64,000 nucleotides of DNA. Source: Sphagnum compactum (lineage: Eukaryota > Bryophyta > Sphagnopsida > Sphagnales). The notes beneath the pieces are model-generated. The model was not told the DNA's origin and did no database searches. It saw nothing but the letters and a program-made list of their open reading frames with translations. The translations under genes and the position numbers were made by a program. The DNA lies in contig OZ234500.1 of the NCBI GenBank assembly GCA_965153455.1, positions 15,747,579-15,811,578 on the forward strand. The letters are read 5' to 3'. Positions within the stretch are counted from its first letter, which is position 1. Each line of letters opens with the position of its first letter. Shown here piece by piece: positions 24,265 through 35,124 of this stretch.

Positions 24265-25734
24265 TGCATTGCCTAAACTGGTGTCCCACCCTCTGCGCAT
24301 TTTCGGACAGCCAGGACAATTGTGGACAGTTTTTGATCACAGGAGATGTTCAGCTTACATAGAGCTGGAAAAAGCGAACCCCTGGACCTGCTGCTGCAAC
24401 CTCTTCCATGGTGCAGTTGGAACTGGATGACAAAATCTGCATAACCCTCATAATTACCAATTCCAGTTCAGATCAGGACATAAGCCATGACTACCCCATG
24501 CACAAAAGCCTAGTCCACTATTTGATCATGGATCCTGCATGCATGTTCACATAAATGCCAGCAAGTGAAGGATTTGAACAAATACCATGATTGTATCTGC
24601 AGCTGATATAGCTCTTGCTGTTGCAACTTCACCTGCAACCATCCGCCCCTCAACAAGTTCGATTTGCCCTTTTTAATTGCAAATCTTCATCAGGGAGCAA
24701 TCACCAGACTGAAATAATCTGTGATACAATCACCAAGACAACCCAAGGATTCATACAAGAAAAACAATTCAAGCCACCTTCAGGATGTGCCAATTTGTGA
24801 TGAGCTGTTGGAGACACCATGATCGGCATTGAGATTCTGAAATCCAAAACAGTTGTTGATGTGTCCACGCTACTCACATCCACAAGTATTCGTGGCCGCA
24901 ACCTGCACACATAAAACCATATAAGCAGCAGCTTCCAAGTTTTCAATTGCTCCATCATTGGATCTACAAAGGCAGCAAGCTCTAATCAACAATGTAAGCT
25001 CCAAACTGCAAATGGGAAAATATCAGAATTCAGCACTGGAATTGCAAAGGAACTGCAACAAACATTCCTTCAACAACAACAGCAAGAGGAGCAACTGTAA
25101 TCATCTTTCAAGAGAAGTAGGTGGTGAAATCAAAGAACCCTAGGAGACAACAATACAGGAGAGTGGAAGACCACTTTGTAACAAACCAACCAACTGGATC
25201 TCGTTGTTATTGTTGTTGTTACAGAGAAGAAGAAGATTATTACCTGATGCGAGAGAATGCTTTCCGATTCTCTCTCAAAGTATACTCATCTTCTGAGCCC
25301 GAGGCAAAATAGTCAAAAACCATTTTTGGCAGCTTGATCTTAGCCACAGCTTCAAACTCGTCTACATTCACCAGCTCCTGAGAAGACATCGCTGACTAAA
25401 AACAGTTCTCGACTGTCTGTCTGTCTGTTCTGTCTGTTCTGTTTTCTCTAATTCGATGCTCCTCTCTTCACTTGCTTCCAACGTCAATTCTTTTGCTTTG
25501 CTCCTCCACGCCAACCACTCACATCTATATGAAGTGCACACAATTGTGAATACTCTTTTGCACTAATCCCACATAATCATAACAATCCGAATTCCTTTCC
25601 CTCACACCCACAAATCACAAAATTCTAGTATCGTGCTCGCTGGCTAGCTCGCCGTCCCCCCCGACCCCCGCGCCTGCCCTCTCTATTCTCTCTCTCGCGG
25701 TTATCGGAGCTTGTAGGAAAACCGTTCCACAGGA

Positions 25735-26520
25735 AAATAGTTTCATCCAATTGGATGATTTTCCTCACTTCTTGATGAAAATATTTTCATCCAATTGGAT
25801 GAATTTTCCACTTCTTAAGGAAAAATTTCATTGCATTCCATGATTTTTTCCACTTCTTAAGGAATATAGTTTCATCCAATTGCATGATTTTTCACTTCTT
25901 TAGGAAAATAGTTTCATGCAATTGGATGATTTTCCCCACTTCTTTAGCAAAAGATCATCCAATTGGATGAAACTATTTTCCTCTAAGTAAATGAAAAAAA
26001 TCATCCAACTAGATAAAACTATTTTCTTTAAATAAGTGAAAATTCATCCTATTGGGAAATAGTTTCAATTGGATGAAACTATTTTTCTAAAGAAGTGGGG
26101 AAAATCATCCAATTGAATGATTTTTGCTTAAATTAGGAAAATAGTTGCATCCAATTGGACGATTTTTCACTTGTTTAGGAAAATTGTGTCATTCAATTGG
26201 GTGATTTTGTTCACTTACTTAGGAAAATAGTTTCATAAACAATTGGATGATTTATCACTTATTTAGGAAAATAGTTTCTTCCAATTGGGTGAGTTTTTCT
26301 GCTTATTTAGGAAAATAGTTTCGTCCAATTGGATGATTTTTCCCCTCGGTTACAAAAATAGCCTCATCGAATTGGATGATTTTTTCACTCATTTATGAAA
26401 ATACTCATCAAAATGGATGATTTTTTCACTCATTTACAAAAATAGTCACATCCAATTGGATGATTTTTTCACTCATTTACGAAAATAGTCTTGTCCAATT
26501 GGATGATTTTTTCACTCATT
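25735..26520 (+). repeat. Palindromic-core satellite, about 17 units of about 42 bases
   Basis: Units follow the pattern 'tttcatccaattggatga', then 'ttttcacttatttaggaaaa' and variants. The core CATCCAATTGGATG is its own reverse complement. Units start near 25741, 25785, 25828, 25870, 25912 and so on to 26489, mostly 41-44 bases apart. Between about 25950 and 26100 three units run in the opposite orientation ('ggatgaaactattttcc'). The array begins about 350 bases upstream of the start codon of glycolate oxidase copy 1. The matching place beside copy 2 has only one or two degenerate units (33531-33565). Confidence 0.93.
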
Positions 26521-26584
26521 GGCTCTGTCCTGCAAGGTAACTGGAACCATCCACTTGGACTCCTGCCCATGGAAACCACCACGT

Positions 26585-26860
26585 GTGTTCCCAATTCCAT
26601 GGATGTTGAATATTTATCATCCTTATGGATGTCATTTGAAGGACACAGCATTTATGCAACAACAGAGAGTCGCTTGGTTTTTTGTTTCCAATTTTGTATG
26701 TTGAATATTTATCATCCAATTGGATGTCACTCGGTTTTTTGTTTCCAATTTTGTATGTTGAATATTTTTCATCCTTATTATGGATGTCGTTTCAAGGGTA
26801 GAGCCCTTATTATGTGACGAGGAGGAGTCGCTTGGTTTTTTTTGTTCTTTTGGGCGTATT
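26585..26860 (+). repeat. Three-copy degenerate repeat beside the satellite
   Basis: The phrase 'gttgaatatttatcatcc' or 'gttgaatatttttcatcc' followed by 'tggatgtc' occurs near 26607, 26701 and 26757. It is accompanied by 'gtcgcttggttttttgttt' or a variant near 26670, 26728 and 26827. One copy contains CATCCAATTGGATG, linking this family to the satellite on its left. Confidence 0.7.
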
Positions 26861-26959
26861 GTTTATGTTTTCAATGGGTTTTGCAAACTCATCATTGTTG
26901 AGTTGAGTTATGTCTTCTTGTGTGATTTTGCCATCATTTTTACTTTCGAGGTCATCAAG

Positions 26960-27620
26960 TAAGTTTCTTCATTCCTTTGTCTTTTTTCTATGGCTTTAAT
27001 GTGTGTGACCAAAATGGGGCTATTGAACAAAATGATGTCCCAAACAATGTATGATTTTTAAAAATTTATTATTAAGGGTGAAAACAAAAATTATATGATG
27101 GATGATGAATGGATGAATGTTGGATTGAACAAGATTTTGGATGAAAATAATTTCAATAAGTTATGAGGCAATACCAAAGTCTTGACGAATGATAACTAAT
27201 GAACAAATGTTAGCTTACGCAAAGTGTTGGATGGTCAAACATATCATATACTTAAAGCAAAATTATGATAAATGATGATCGATAAATGTTGCTTGAACAT
27301 TGGATGAAAGGGAAACACACCAAAGCTAAACAAAGTTATGGTAAATGATGATGGAAGAAATTATAATGTTGTTTTCATTCAAAACATTGAATGAAAAAGT
27401 TAGACATTAATGCAAAAGAAAAGCAATGAAGATGAAGATAGGAAGAACCTTGTTTAAAGTAAGGAGTTTGATGAATAAGAAATTCATATAGGTGGAACAA
27501 AGTGATGGCAAATGATGATGGATGGATGTATGTTGTTTGAGCAAGATATTGGACAAAATAACAAATTCATGAAAGTGAAATAAAGTCGTTGAAAAGGATG
27601 ATGGAAGATGGTTTATTTCC
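26960..27620 (+). repeat. Diverged tandem repeat, roughly 100-base unit
   Basis: Phrases such as 'gtgatggcaaatgatgatgg', 'aatgttggattgaacaag' and 'gttgcttgaacattggatga' recur about six times across this region with much drift. The short frames in it have no domain resemblance. Confidence 0.5.
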
Positions 27621-28700
27621 ATGGCAAAAAAAAAAAAGGAAAAAAAAGGGTATGAAAATCAAAATAAACAAGGCATTCATTGCAACCCAAGTAAGTGGGA
27701 CCAAGCTTTTATCATTCCTTGTCCTCATTAAATAAATACCACTTTATTGTAAATGTTACCTCTTTTACTTGAATCTTCAATATAAATTTACCCCCTTCAT
27801 CCTATTGATTGAACACAATAACAATTAATACCTAAAGTTTATCAAATACATATGCTATATTTGTCTTAATTTTAAAAATGCCCATTATTCATGCATACTT
27901 TATATTGAATGTATATTTGGATTGTGAGAAAAAAATAATAATCCTATTATATTGTGGAACTAATTAAATTTTAATTTTTTTTACCCAACATTTAATTTAT
28001 GAGACTTTATATTTTTACTTACATAATTTCAATATTTTAAAAAAATTCCCCCTTTTGTGTTAACATTTCAACTATAGTACAACTATTTATTAAAATATTC
28101 CTTCATTTTCTTATTAAATCATATGCACACACAAACATACATTACCATCATAGATACATGTAATTTCCAAAACAAAAGTATAAATTATGTTTTCACATAA
28201 AAGGTTTACAATAATGTTTCATATTAAAAACTTGCCCATAGTTGTTCTCTCCAACTTCTTCCTTTCCTCATGTCCAAACCCTAATGAAGTTTGTAGTACT
28301 CAAATTGATAGAGGATGTAACAAGTCGATAAGGTTTTCACTTCAAAACTACTTCCTTTAAAATGTAGTTTAGACACTTTGTAATAAGTGCTTGTGTAACT
28401 ACTAGTGCCGAGTTGTTGTCAAATTTGACTTGACCTAGATTAGTTTGTGATGTTGGTTTGCTACTTGGCATGATTAACACATACTCGACTTGATGATGGT
28501 TGATTTCACACTACGTGACTTGCTTATCAACTTGCCATATCCTTCGTCAATTTGATGATGATTATTGACATGTGAACTTGCCAATTGCTAATTTGCTTGT
28601 GACAAACAAATTTCACTCTATTCTTTTTGTTGATCAACAATGTACGTAAATTTTCTTTCGTTAACAGTTTCAAAAAAAAGTCACCTAATGTTGAACACTA
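27621..28700. other. AT-rich spacer between the duplicated blocks
   Basis: No gene or RNA signal seen. A weak repetition of 'cttgatgatgg', 'cttgacc' and 'acttgcc' words occurs at 28420-28640. Confidence 0.6.
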
Positions 28701-29704
28701 ATTTCCTTTTCCTCCCCCTTGCAAATGCAAGAATTGTTACATAGCTCAAGAGCATTACATACTTGTATTGGGTTTTTTCTTCCATTTCCAATATTTTCAA
28801 TTTCATAGTCCATAAGAATGCTTGTGAGCTTCCCCTCTCAAGTATGCACTTGAGTACTACAATATATTATTCTTTATGCAATTATCTGTTATTGAAACCT
28901 TGTTAATTGTGAATAGGGTTCCATCTTTTTCACAATTTGAGGGTTTATCTTCAAGAGGAGCATCTAACTCTCATCACGTGTTCTAGAGTCTCATCTTTTG
29001 TGTTATACAATTTCATAGGAGGTGTTGTTTGATGTCAAGTTTGTGCTTTTGGTTTAGATTTTTGCATTTGCAAGTAAGTTGATTTTGTTGATTTGTGTGC
29101 ATACTTTTTATGTGTGTGACTTTTGTTAATTTTAGTAGTGTTGGGTCAAAAGTTTGTGTTTCCCATCTTGTGTTTGTGGTTTGGATTCTTGCAATTGGAC
29201 ATAAGTTCATTTTCTTGATTGGTGTGTATACTTTTGTGTAAGCGACTTTATGATTTCTATAATGCAAAGTGCCCATTTTGTGCATGAGACTTGTGCATGT
29301 ACATGGATCTACCATTATGTGAAGCAAGTCTAAAACCTGATGTTGTGCACTAGATATTCCAACATGCAAACTTGGGAGTGTTGCATAGAGAGCATCGCAA
29401 CTCAGCCCTTACCAAAACAATGTTGTAGCAACAACGCACAAGCTTTCTTGAATTGATGGTGGAGGTATGTTCTTACTTGGGAGAGATCCATTCATCTCTA
29501 GGCAAATGTATAGGGCCTGACCCTGAACTCCATGGTCCCAAGATTGGAAAGGTTTTAAGGTCATATTACTTTCAAGAAGACATGTATGTAGGTCTCTTCA
29601 AGTCAATAATGTCTAGTTGCTGCAGCACATGGATGTGTGCTATTATGGTATGTCTGAGCCTGGTCAACCCCTAATTCCTGAAAGACCGGCTGCTGGGACA
29701 CATA

Positions 29705-32700
29705 CTAAAGCTTTGAATTGACGGCGGTGTGATACTTGTGCTCAATTTGAACATGATTCCGACAAATTTGCTTGATTGAGCAGACACCCATGAGTGCCAT
29801 TGTGAGCTCCAGTTCATCTTGTAACATCTGTAGCACCTTTCTCACCCCAGCCTCCCCGTCTACTGCAAGTCCAAATACTGAAGGTCTCCCTACCTGTGCT
29901 CCAAAGACCAGTCAGAAACTTAGTTGATCAGGACTCTGATTCACCCTTTATTTATAGATCTCAAACAAGGCAAGTGGATCCTTTTTTGATGACCATTCCA
30001 CCTCTACAGTATTTTTGCTTGTGGGCAGTTTACAGTCAGGAATCATCTTGTTTAAGCATTCTGAGACATCTATCAATCAGCTAAACACGAGTGATGTGTC
30101 ATCTGATCTTACAAATACCAGACATCTGATGCAGTACAGGAGTGGTTTTAATGTGCAATTTTTTTGCCATTTAGTGAAAGGAGCTCTCCTGGAAACTTTA
30201 ATTAGCACTTACAAAAACACCAGATGCACCTAGCGCAAGAGCCTTGAAGACATCTGTGCCCCGACAAATTCCTCCATCAAGAAAGACAGGTACTTGCCCA
30301 CCCACAGCCTTCACAATCTACACTTCATGTTTCCAACTTATCAGGTGGTTATTTGACCATATGAGCAAACTCAGTAGCGGATGTAACCTGCCTGTGAAAT
30401 CATAGTTGAGAAAGATAAGAGTCTGTCAGGCAAACCTCCTCAAGTACAGAAATTGTAGCAGGAACATGGTTGAGTTGCCGAGCTCCATGATTAGAAACCA
30501 TGATGCCAGCAGCTCCTGCCTGCACTGCCAGTATTGCTGCAAGCATGTTCCAAATGTGCCAGCCACGATTACTCAAGCAAGCCACTGTAAATTTCTGGAA
30601 AATTATCACTGTACACCATATGAAAACGGCAAACATAGGTAACTTTATACCATGTAAGTAGGCAAACAGAACTGTGGCACATGAACTTACCATCCTCAAC
30701 AGTCAGAATTCCCTTGAGAATTACAGGCAGTTTGGTAATGCTTTGCAACCATTTGACATCCTGAAGATACCACTTGTGTTATAGAAGGAGTGAAAAACCC
30801 AGATTGCGATTGAGAGAATCTGGAATTCAGGTCCACACCCTAGGGCCAGTGGTGCAAGTGTGTTAGCCTCTGGTGCAAATGTGTTTTAAGACATGTTATC
30901 TACACATTGGACCATGTTCCTTCTCCTTGAAGAAAAATTGGAAAAATTACTCCCCTTGCAAGAACCCAGGAAACCCACCTTCCAGTTGAGGGATCTGTCA
31001 AAAAGGTTATCTGCCCATGCAGCAAGTTCAGAATCACTGGTCTGTCAAACCACCAATGTGTCAAAACCTTAACAGAAACTGACACTGACTCTTGGATAAT
31101 TCATGAGCTATGATCTTCTTACTCCTTCCATAGCTTGATGAGGTGGGTGGTGATTATGTTTACCTTCTCCAAGTTGTTAACATTCAGGAGGCCCTCCACG
31201 TTCTTGTAGGACACATGAGGTGGCAATTTGAACCTGCAGCAACACAATGCTTACTAAGGTTAGCAAGTTAGCGTTACCAACAGCTTTCAACTGTCAAAAA
31301 CTTCAGAATTCATTTTGGCAGGGTGGTTTTTTGCAGGTGTCTGCAGACTCTGGCTCAATTTGAATACAGACTTATTCTTGAGGTCTGCTTCTCTGCGGCC
31401 AAGCCGTGGTGTATCCACTGTCAGCACTATTGCACTGTAGCCTGCAACCTCTGCCCGATGCACCAATCGCGTGGTGATGTGTCTGTCCTTGTAAACCTGT
31501 TCGTTCAAAGAATTTGTCAAGTGAAAAATTTGAGGGTTGTCACAAAAACTGCCACACAACTGGATCACAAACTGGACCCAGTAGTGTGAAAAGTAAACCA
31601 GGGCAGGATCTATAACCTGTATCACTACAGGATCAGTGGTGCCACATACATCTGTGTTGCAGTTTTGTCTTAGTGATAAGAATCATTTTGAGTAAAGAGC
31701 GCAAAGTCCCAGTTGGTGAGTATCACATTTTGTACAAGTCAGGACAGATTGGTATACTCTCTCTAACTCACATCTCTGGTTTGCATTGTGTAAACTGGTT
31801 TTGAAGGTGTCCTCCCTCTCTGCATTTTGAGACAGCCATGTGGACAAGTTCTCAATCACAGGGGATTTTCAGCTTACATAAAGCTGGAAAAAACGAACTC
31901 CTGGACCTGTTGCTGCAACCTCTTCCATGCTGCAACTGGAACTGGATGACAAAATCTGCATAACCCCCATGATTACCAATTCCACTTAAAAGCTTGGGAC
32001 ATAAGACCTGTCATGTCTGCCATGCCATGACTACCCGATACATGAAAATCTAGTCAGCTGAATTGTGTCAAGACAGAGTCTCCACCAGGACTGTAGAGAT
32101 GTGAACTGCAATGCAGTCTGTTATTTGATCATGGATCCCATGCCCATGTTCACGTATGATCAGGTCCGAAAATTTCAAAGCATGCTACGAAGTGATGTAC
32201 ACAAATCCATCCAGAAATTGCATGATTGCATGTCTACTTGATGAGGCATTTGATTTTGAAGAAAAAATATATCTTCCAAGAAATTCACCATACCCAGAAG
32301 AGCTCCATATTTGCAACAAAATCCTCAGCAATCAATCTTCTGAGTGTTGTGATCATATACAATTCAAGTTTTGATGATGTGAACAGACACAAAATTGGTG
32401 TGTACATGTGTCCAGAATACAAAGACTAGCCACCAAAGAAGCATCCAGAGTAAGGGCATAAATGCCAGCAAGCAAAGGGATTTGAGCAAATACCATGATT
32501 GTATCTGCAGCTGCTATAGCTCTTGCTGTTGCAACTTCACCTGCAAAACACCCACCCCTCAACAAGTTCCATTTGCCACTTTTTCAATTGCAAATCTTCA
32601 TCAGGGAGCAATCACTGGACTGAAATCATCTGTGATACATACAATCACAGAGACAACCTGAGGATTCGTACAACCAAAAATTCATTCAAGCCACCTTCAG

Positions 32701-33292
32701 GATGTGCTAATTTGTGCATAGCTGTTGGAGCCACCATGATGGGCATCGAAATTCTGAAACCCAAAACCCTTGTTGATGTGTCCACACTACTCACATCCAC
32801 AAGTATTCGTGGCCGGAACCTGCTCCACAAAAACCCATAGTTTTCAATTGCTCCATCATGAGATCTACAAAGGCAGACAGCTCTAATCAACAATGTAAGC
32901 TCCAAACTGCAAATGGGAAAATGTCAGAATTCAGCACTGGAATTGCAAAGGAACTGCAACAACATTCCTTCACAACAACACCAAGAGAAGCAGCTTTGAT
33001 CATCTTTCAAGAGAAGTGTGTGGGGGAATCAAAGAACCCTCGAAGACAACAACACACGAGAGAGGAAGACCACTTTGTAACAAACCAACCAACTGGATCT
33101 TGTTGTTGTTGTTGTTGTTGTTGCTGTTGCAAGAAGATTATATTACCTGATGCGAGAGAATGCATTCCGATTCTCCCTCAAACTATGCTCATCTTCTGAA
33201 CCGGAGGCAAAATAGTCAAAAGCCATTTTCGGCAGCTTGGCCTTGGCCAGAGCTTCAAACTCGTCCAAATTCACCAGCTCCTGAGAAGACAT
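29705..33292 (-). CDS. Glycolate oxidase-like 2-hydroxy-acid oxidase, copy 2
   Basis: FMN-dependent peroxisomal (S)-2-hydroxy-acid oxidase of the photorespiratory glycolate oxidase family. Exons: 33292-33147, 32819-32695, 32540-32494, 31955-31878, 31496-31372, 31233-31164, 31041-30979, 30760-30691, 30536-30436, 30317-30213, 29893-29705. They total 1119 bases, 372 residues, the usual family size. By spinach numbering it keeps Tyr24 (here 27), Tyr129 (132), Lys230 (234), His254 (258) and Arg257 (261), and ends in the PTS1 signal SKL. Two odd changes: the substrate-pocket Trp108 is Ser (111, in [11 protein letters not shown]; also Ser in copy 1), and FMN-phosphate Arg289 is Cys (293, in DGGICRGTD; still Arg in copy 1, a CGT to TGT transition). 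The frame is open but activity on glycolate is doubtful. Confidence 0.92.
31782..31786 (+). other. Empty site matching the copia insertion
   Basis: Intron 4 of copy 2 reads 'gtttgcattgtgtaaactgg'. In copy 1 the same words are split as 'gtttgcat', element, 'tgcattgcctaaactgg'. The single TGCAT here represents the pre-insertion state. Confidence 0.92.
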
Positions 33293-33570
33293 TGCTGACC
33301 TAAACGGTGCTTGACTGTTTATGTGTGTGTCTTTTGAATAACCAAAAAATTGAGTAAATCTTGCACTAATCACATACAAATCATCAGAATCCAACTCCTT
33401 CCCCCCCGCACCCACAATCACAAATTCAAGTTTCACGCTCGCTGGATCGCCATCGCTCTCGCTTCGCATGCGTGCTCTCTCCTTTCCCCTTCTCTTGAAA
33501 ACCATGTCGGAAAACCGGACCACAGGAACGTACTTTCATCCCATTCTTTTCATCCAATTAGATGAACAGA

Positions 33571-35124
33571 TTCTCTCCAGCTCTTGCAACGATAATATGC
33601 ATGCCAATCCAATTGTAATGCAATTAACAAATATACAATTTTTTCAAGAGTTTTGAGGTTTTTTGTCGGAAAGCTCAAACTCTTGAAAAAACAATTGTTT
33701 GCTTAAAAAATTAGGTTTGGAAATTGTGTAGATATTTGTTTGCAATTACACAAACACAGAAAAACATTAAACTCAATGGACATGAAGTTATCGTGTTTTT
33801 TTTTTCAATCCTTTCTCTTGTTGTACCCTTTAGAAAAAAGTTTTTAGGTTTGAAATTAGATGGCAGACCCTCTACGCATGGAGAATGATGCAAAAGCAAA
33901 ATGCTCGTTGAAAGGTGATAATCAAATAACAGACCAACACACTCATGCAGAAGGTCACCATCAGATTACAAACACAGATCACCTCTGTAGAATTCAAACA
34001 TTTAACTTATATCTTTCACAAATGCCCAAAAGTAAACAGTTACTTCAATTACAAATATCACAGATATTTGAAATCACAGATCTTGACTGGATTATTGGCG
34101 TCAATAAGATCTTTGATTAAGGTATCCTCAAGGAGACCACACATGAACACAAATACGAGTTCTCACTGCCATGTTTCAAAGAACTCATGAATGTGATGTC
34201 TACAAGTCAGATTTTGATGTACGACATGGAACATCAAAATTCATACCCATGAATTCTTATCCTCAAGCAGCTGATAGGATCACCTTCAGCAGTCCCATAC
34301 TTTCCAAAGCTTGCAATGAGCATGACAGTAAAATGCAAACAAGACAACATCAAAAAGTGTGGCCCTCATTCCTTACCCTCATCGCAGCTGAAGTTATGTG
34401 CTCCAGTGAGGCCTTCTACCACCAAGGAGTGAATCACCAATAGGCTGATACACAAGATGAAAGAAAGACAGTACGACCTACTACCTCAACATGACCAACA
34501 AGAGTGACCCAAATCTCCTTAAACGCCTCATATCGGACTTGATATTGGCGCTGACTTGATAGTGGTGCTGTGCACTGTGGTCACAACCATATGTGTACAC
34601 AGGGCTTCTCCTCCACTCTGCATCAAGAGAAGATGCTACTGCCTCCTTCGGGCTCCACATCTTCACCACAGAATCTGCCTTGCCCTCCTCACCCCAAAAG
34701 AATGAAGTTCCAGCTTCTTGCCATCAGATGCATCATTTCAATATGCTCTGTGGTGCAGCAGCATGGGTGCGCAAGAGCTAAGGAATGTGACAGAGTCACG
34801 AGCAGCACTGATGGCTGGAGAACCTTGCCCTATGCACAACTGAACGTGTATAGCCAGCCAGATGCAGGTTGGTAGCAGAGCACAGTCCAAGTAATAACGA
34901 TCTCACTTGTAGCAAATATTTATCTGCAGCTGGAGAACAAAGCTCATGAATAGCAGTTTGGGCACCACTGAACTCTGTTGAAAAGGAGCTGTGAATTGCA
35001 TGATCGAAGAACCCAGGCGTTTGGATCATAAAACTTTGGCCTTCATTCTCCCTGGAAACAGAACTCCAAACTGAAAGAACTACAGCACCATTGTGTATTG
35101 GTGTATTTGAACTGGATTTTGTAT
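33571..35124. other. Intergenic between glycolate oxidase copy 2 and the Rsm22-like gene
   Basis: No convincing gene. The right half (34.1-35.1 kb) is less AT-rich and may include the 3' UTR of the Rsm22-like gene. Its short frames on both strands show no known domain. Confidence 0.5.

Larger units (their letters stand above)
16795..25389 (-). pseudogene. Glycolate oxidase-like gene copy 1, frameshifted
   Basis: Eleven exons on the minus strand: 25389-25244, 24902-24778, 24632-24586, 24436-24359, 18647-18523, 18381-18312, 18128-18065, 17842-17773, 17615-17515, 17412-17308 and 16984 onward. They encode an FMN-dependent 2-hydroxy-acid oxidase ([47 protein letters not shown]). Two one-base insertions relative to copy 2 break it. 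Exon 7 is 64 rather than 63 bases, giving a TAA at 18093-18095. An extra base near 16848 in exon 11 gives TGA at 16832-16834, before the SKL codons that remain out of frame at 16797-16806. Intron 4 carries a whole copia element. Exons 6 and 8 have phase-0 borders, so skipping exon 7 would keep the frame, but the peroxisomal signal would still be lost. Probably a pseudogene; reading errors cannot be excluded. Confidence 0.85.
15700..25790 (-). repeat. Tandem segmental duplication, copy 1
   Basis: This block matches 28700-33570 in order along its length once the 5.3-kb copia element is removed. The match begins in non-coding DNA left of the gene ('caagagcattaaataa', 'tttgatgtcaaagtttgt', 'catggatctaccattatgtg'). 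It continues through all 11 exons and introns of the glycolate oxidase gene. It ends just beyond the promoter, at 'ggaaaaccgttccacaggaa' and the first 'tttcatcc' unit. Confidence 0.85.
28700..33570 (-). repeat. Tandem segmental duplication, copy 2
   Basis: Counterpart of 15700-25790 without the copia element, in the same orientation, so this is a head-to-tail duplication. Similarity is clear in exons, introns, the roughly 400 bases left of the stop codon and the promoter, and fades beyond both ends. Confidence 0.85.

Noticed and set aside
25735-26520. CRISPR-like appearance of evenly spaced palindromic repeats
   Set aside because: This is plant nuclear DNA; the spacers are themselves repeated and part of the unit, and no cas genes exist here. 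It is a satellite.
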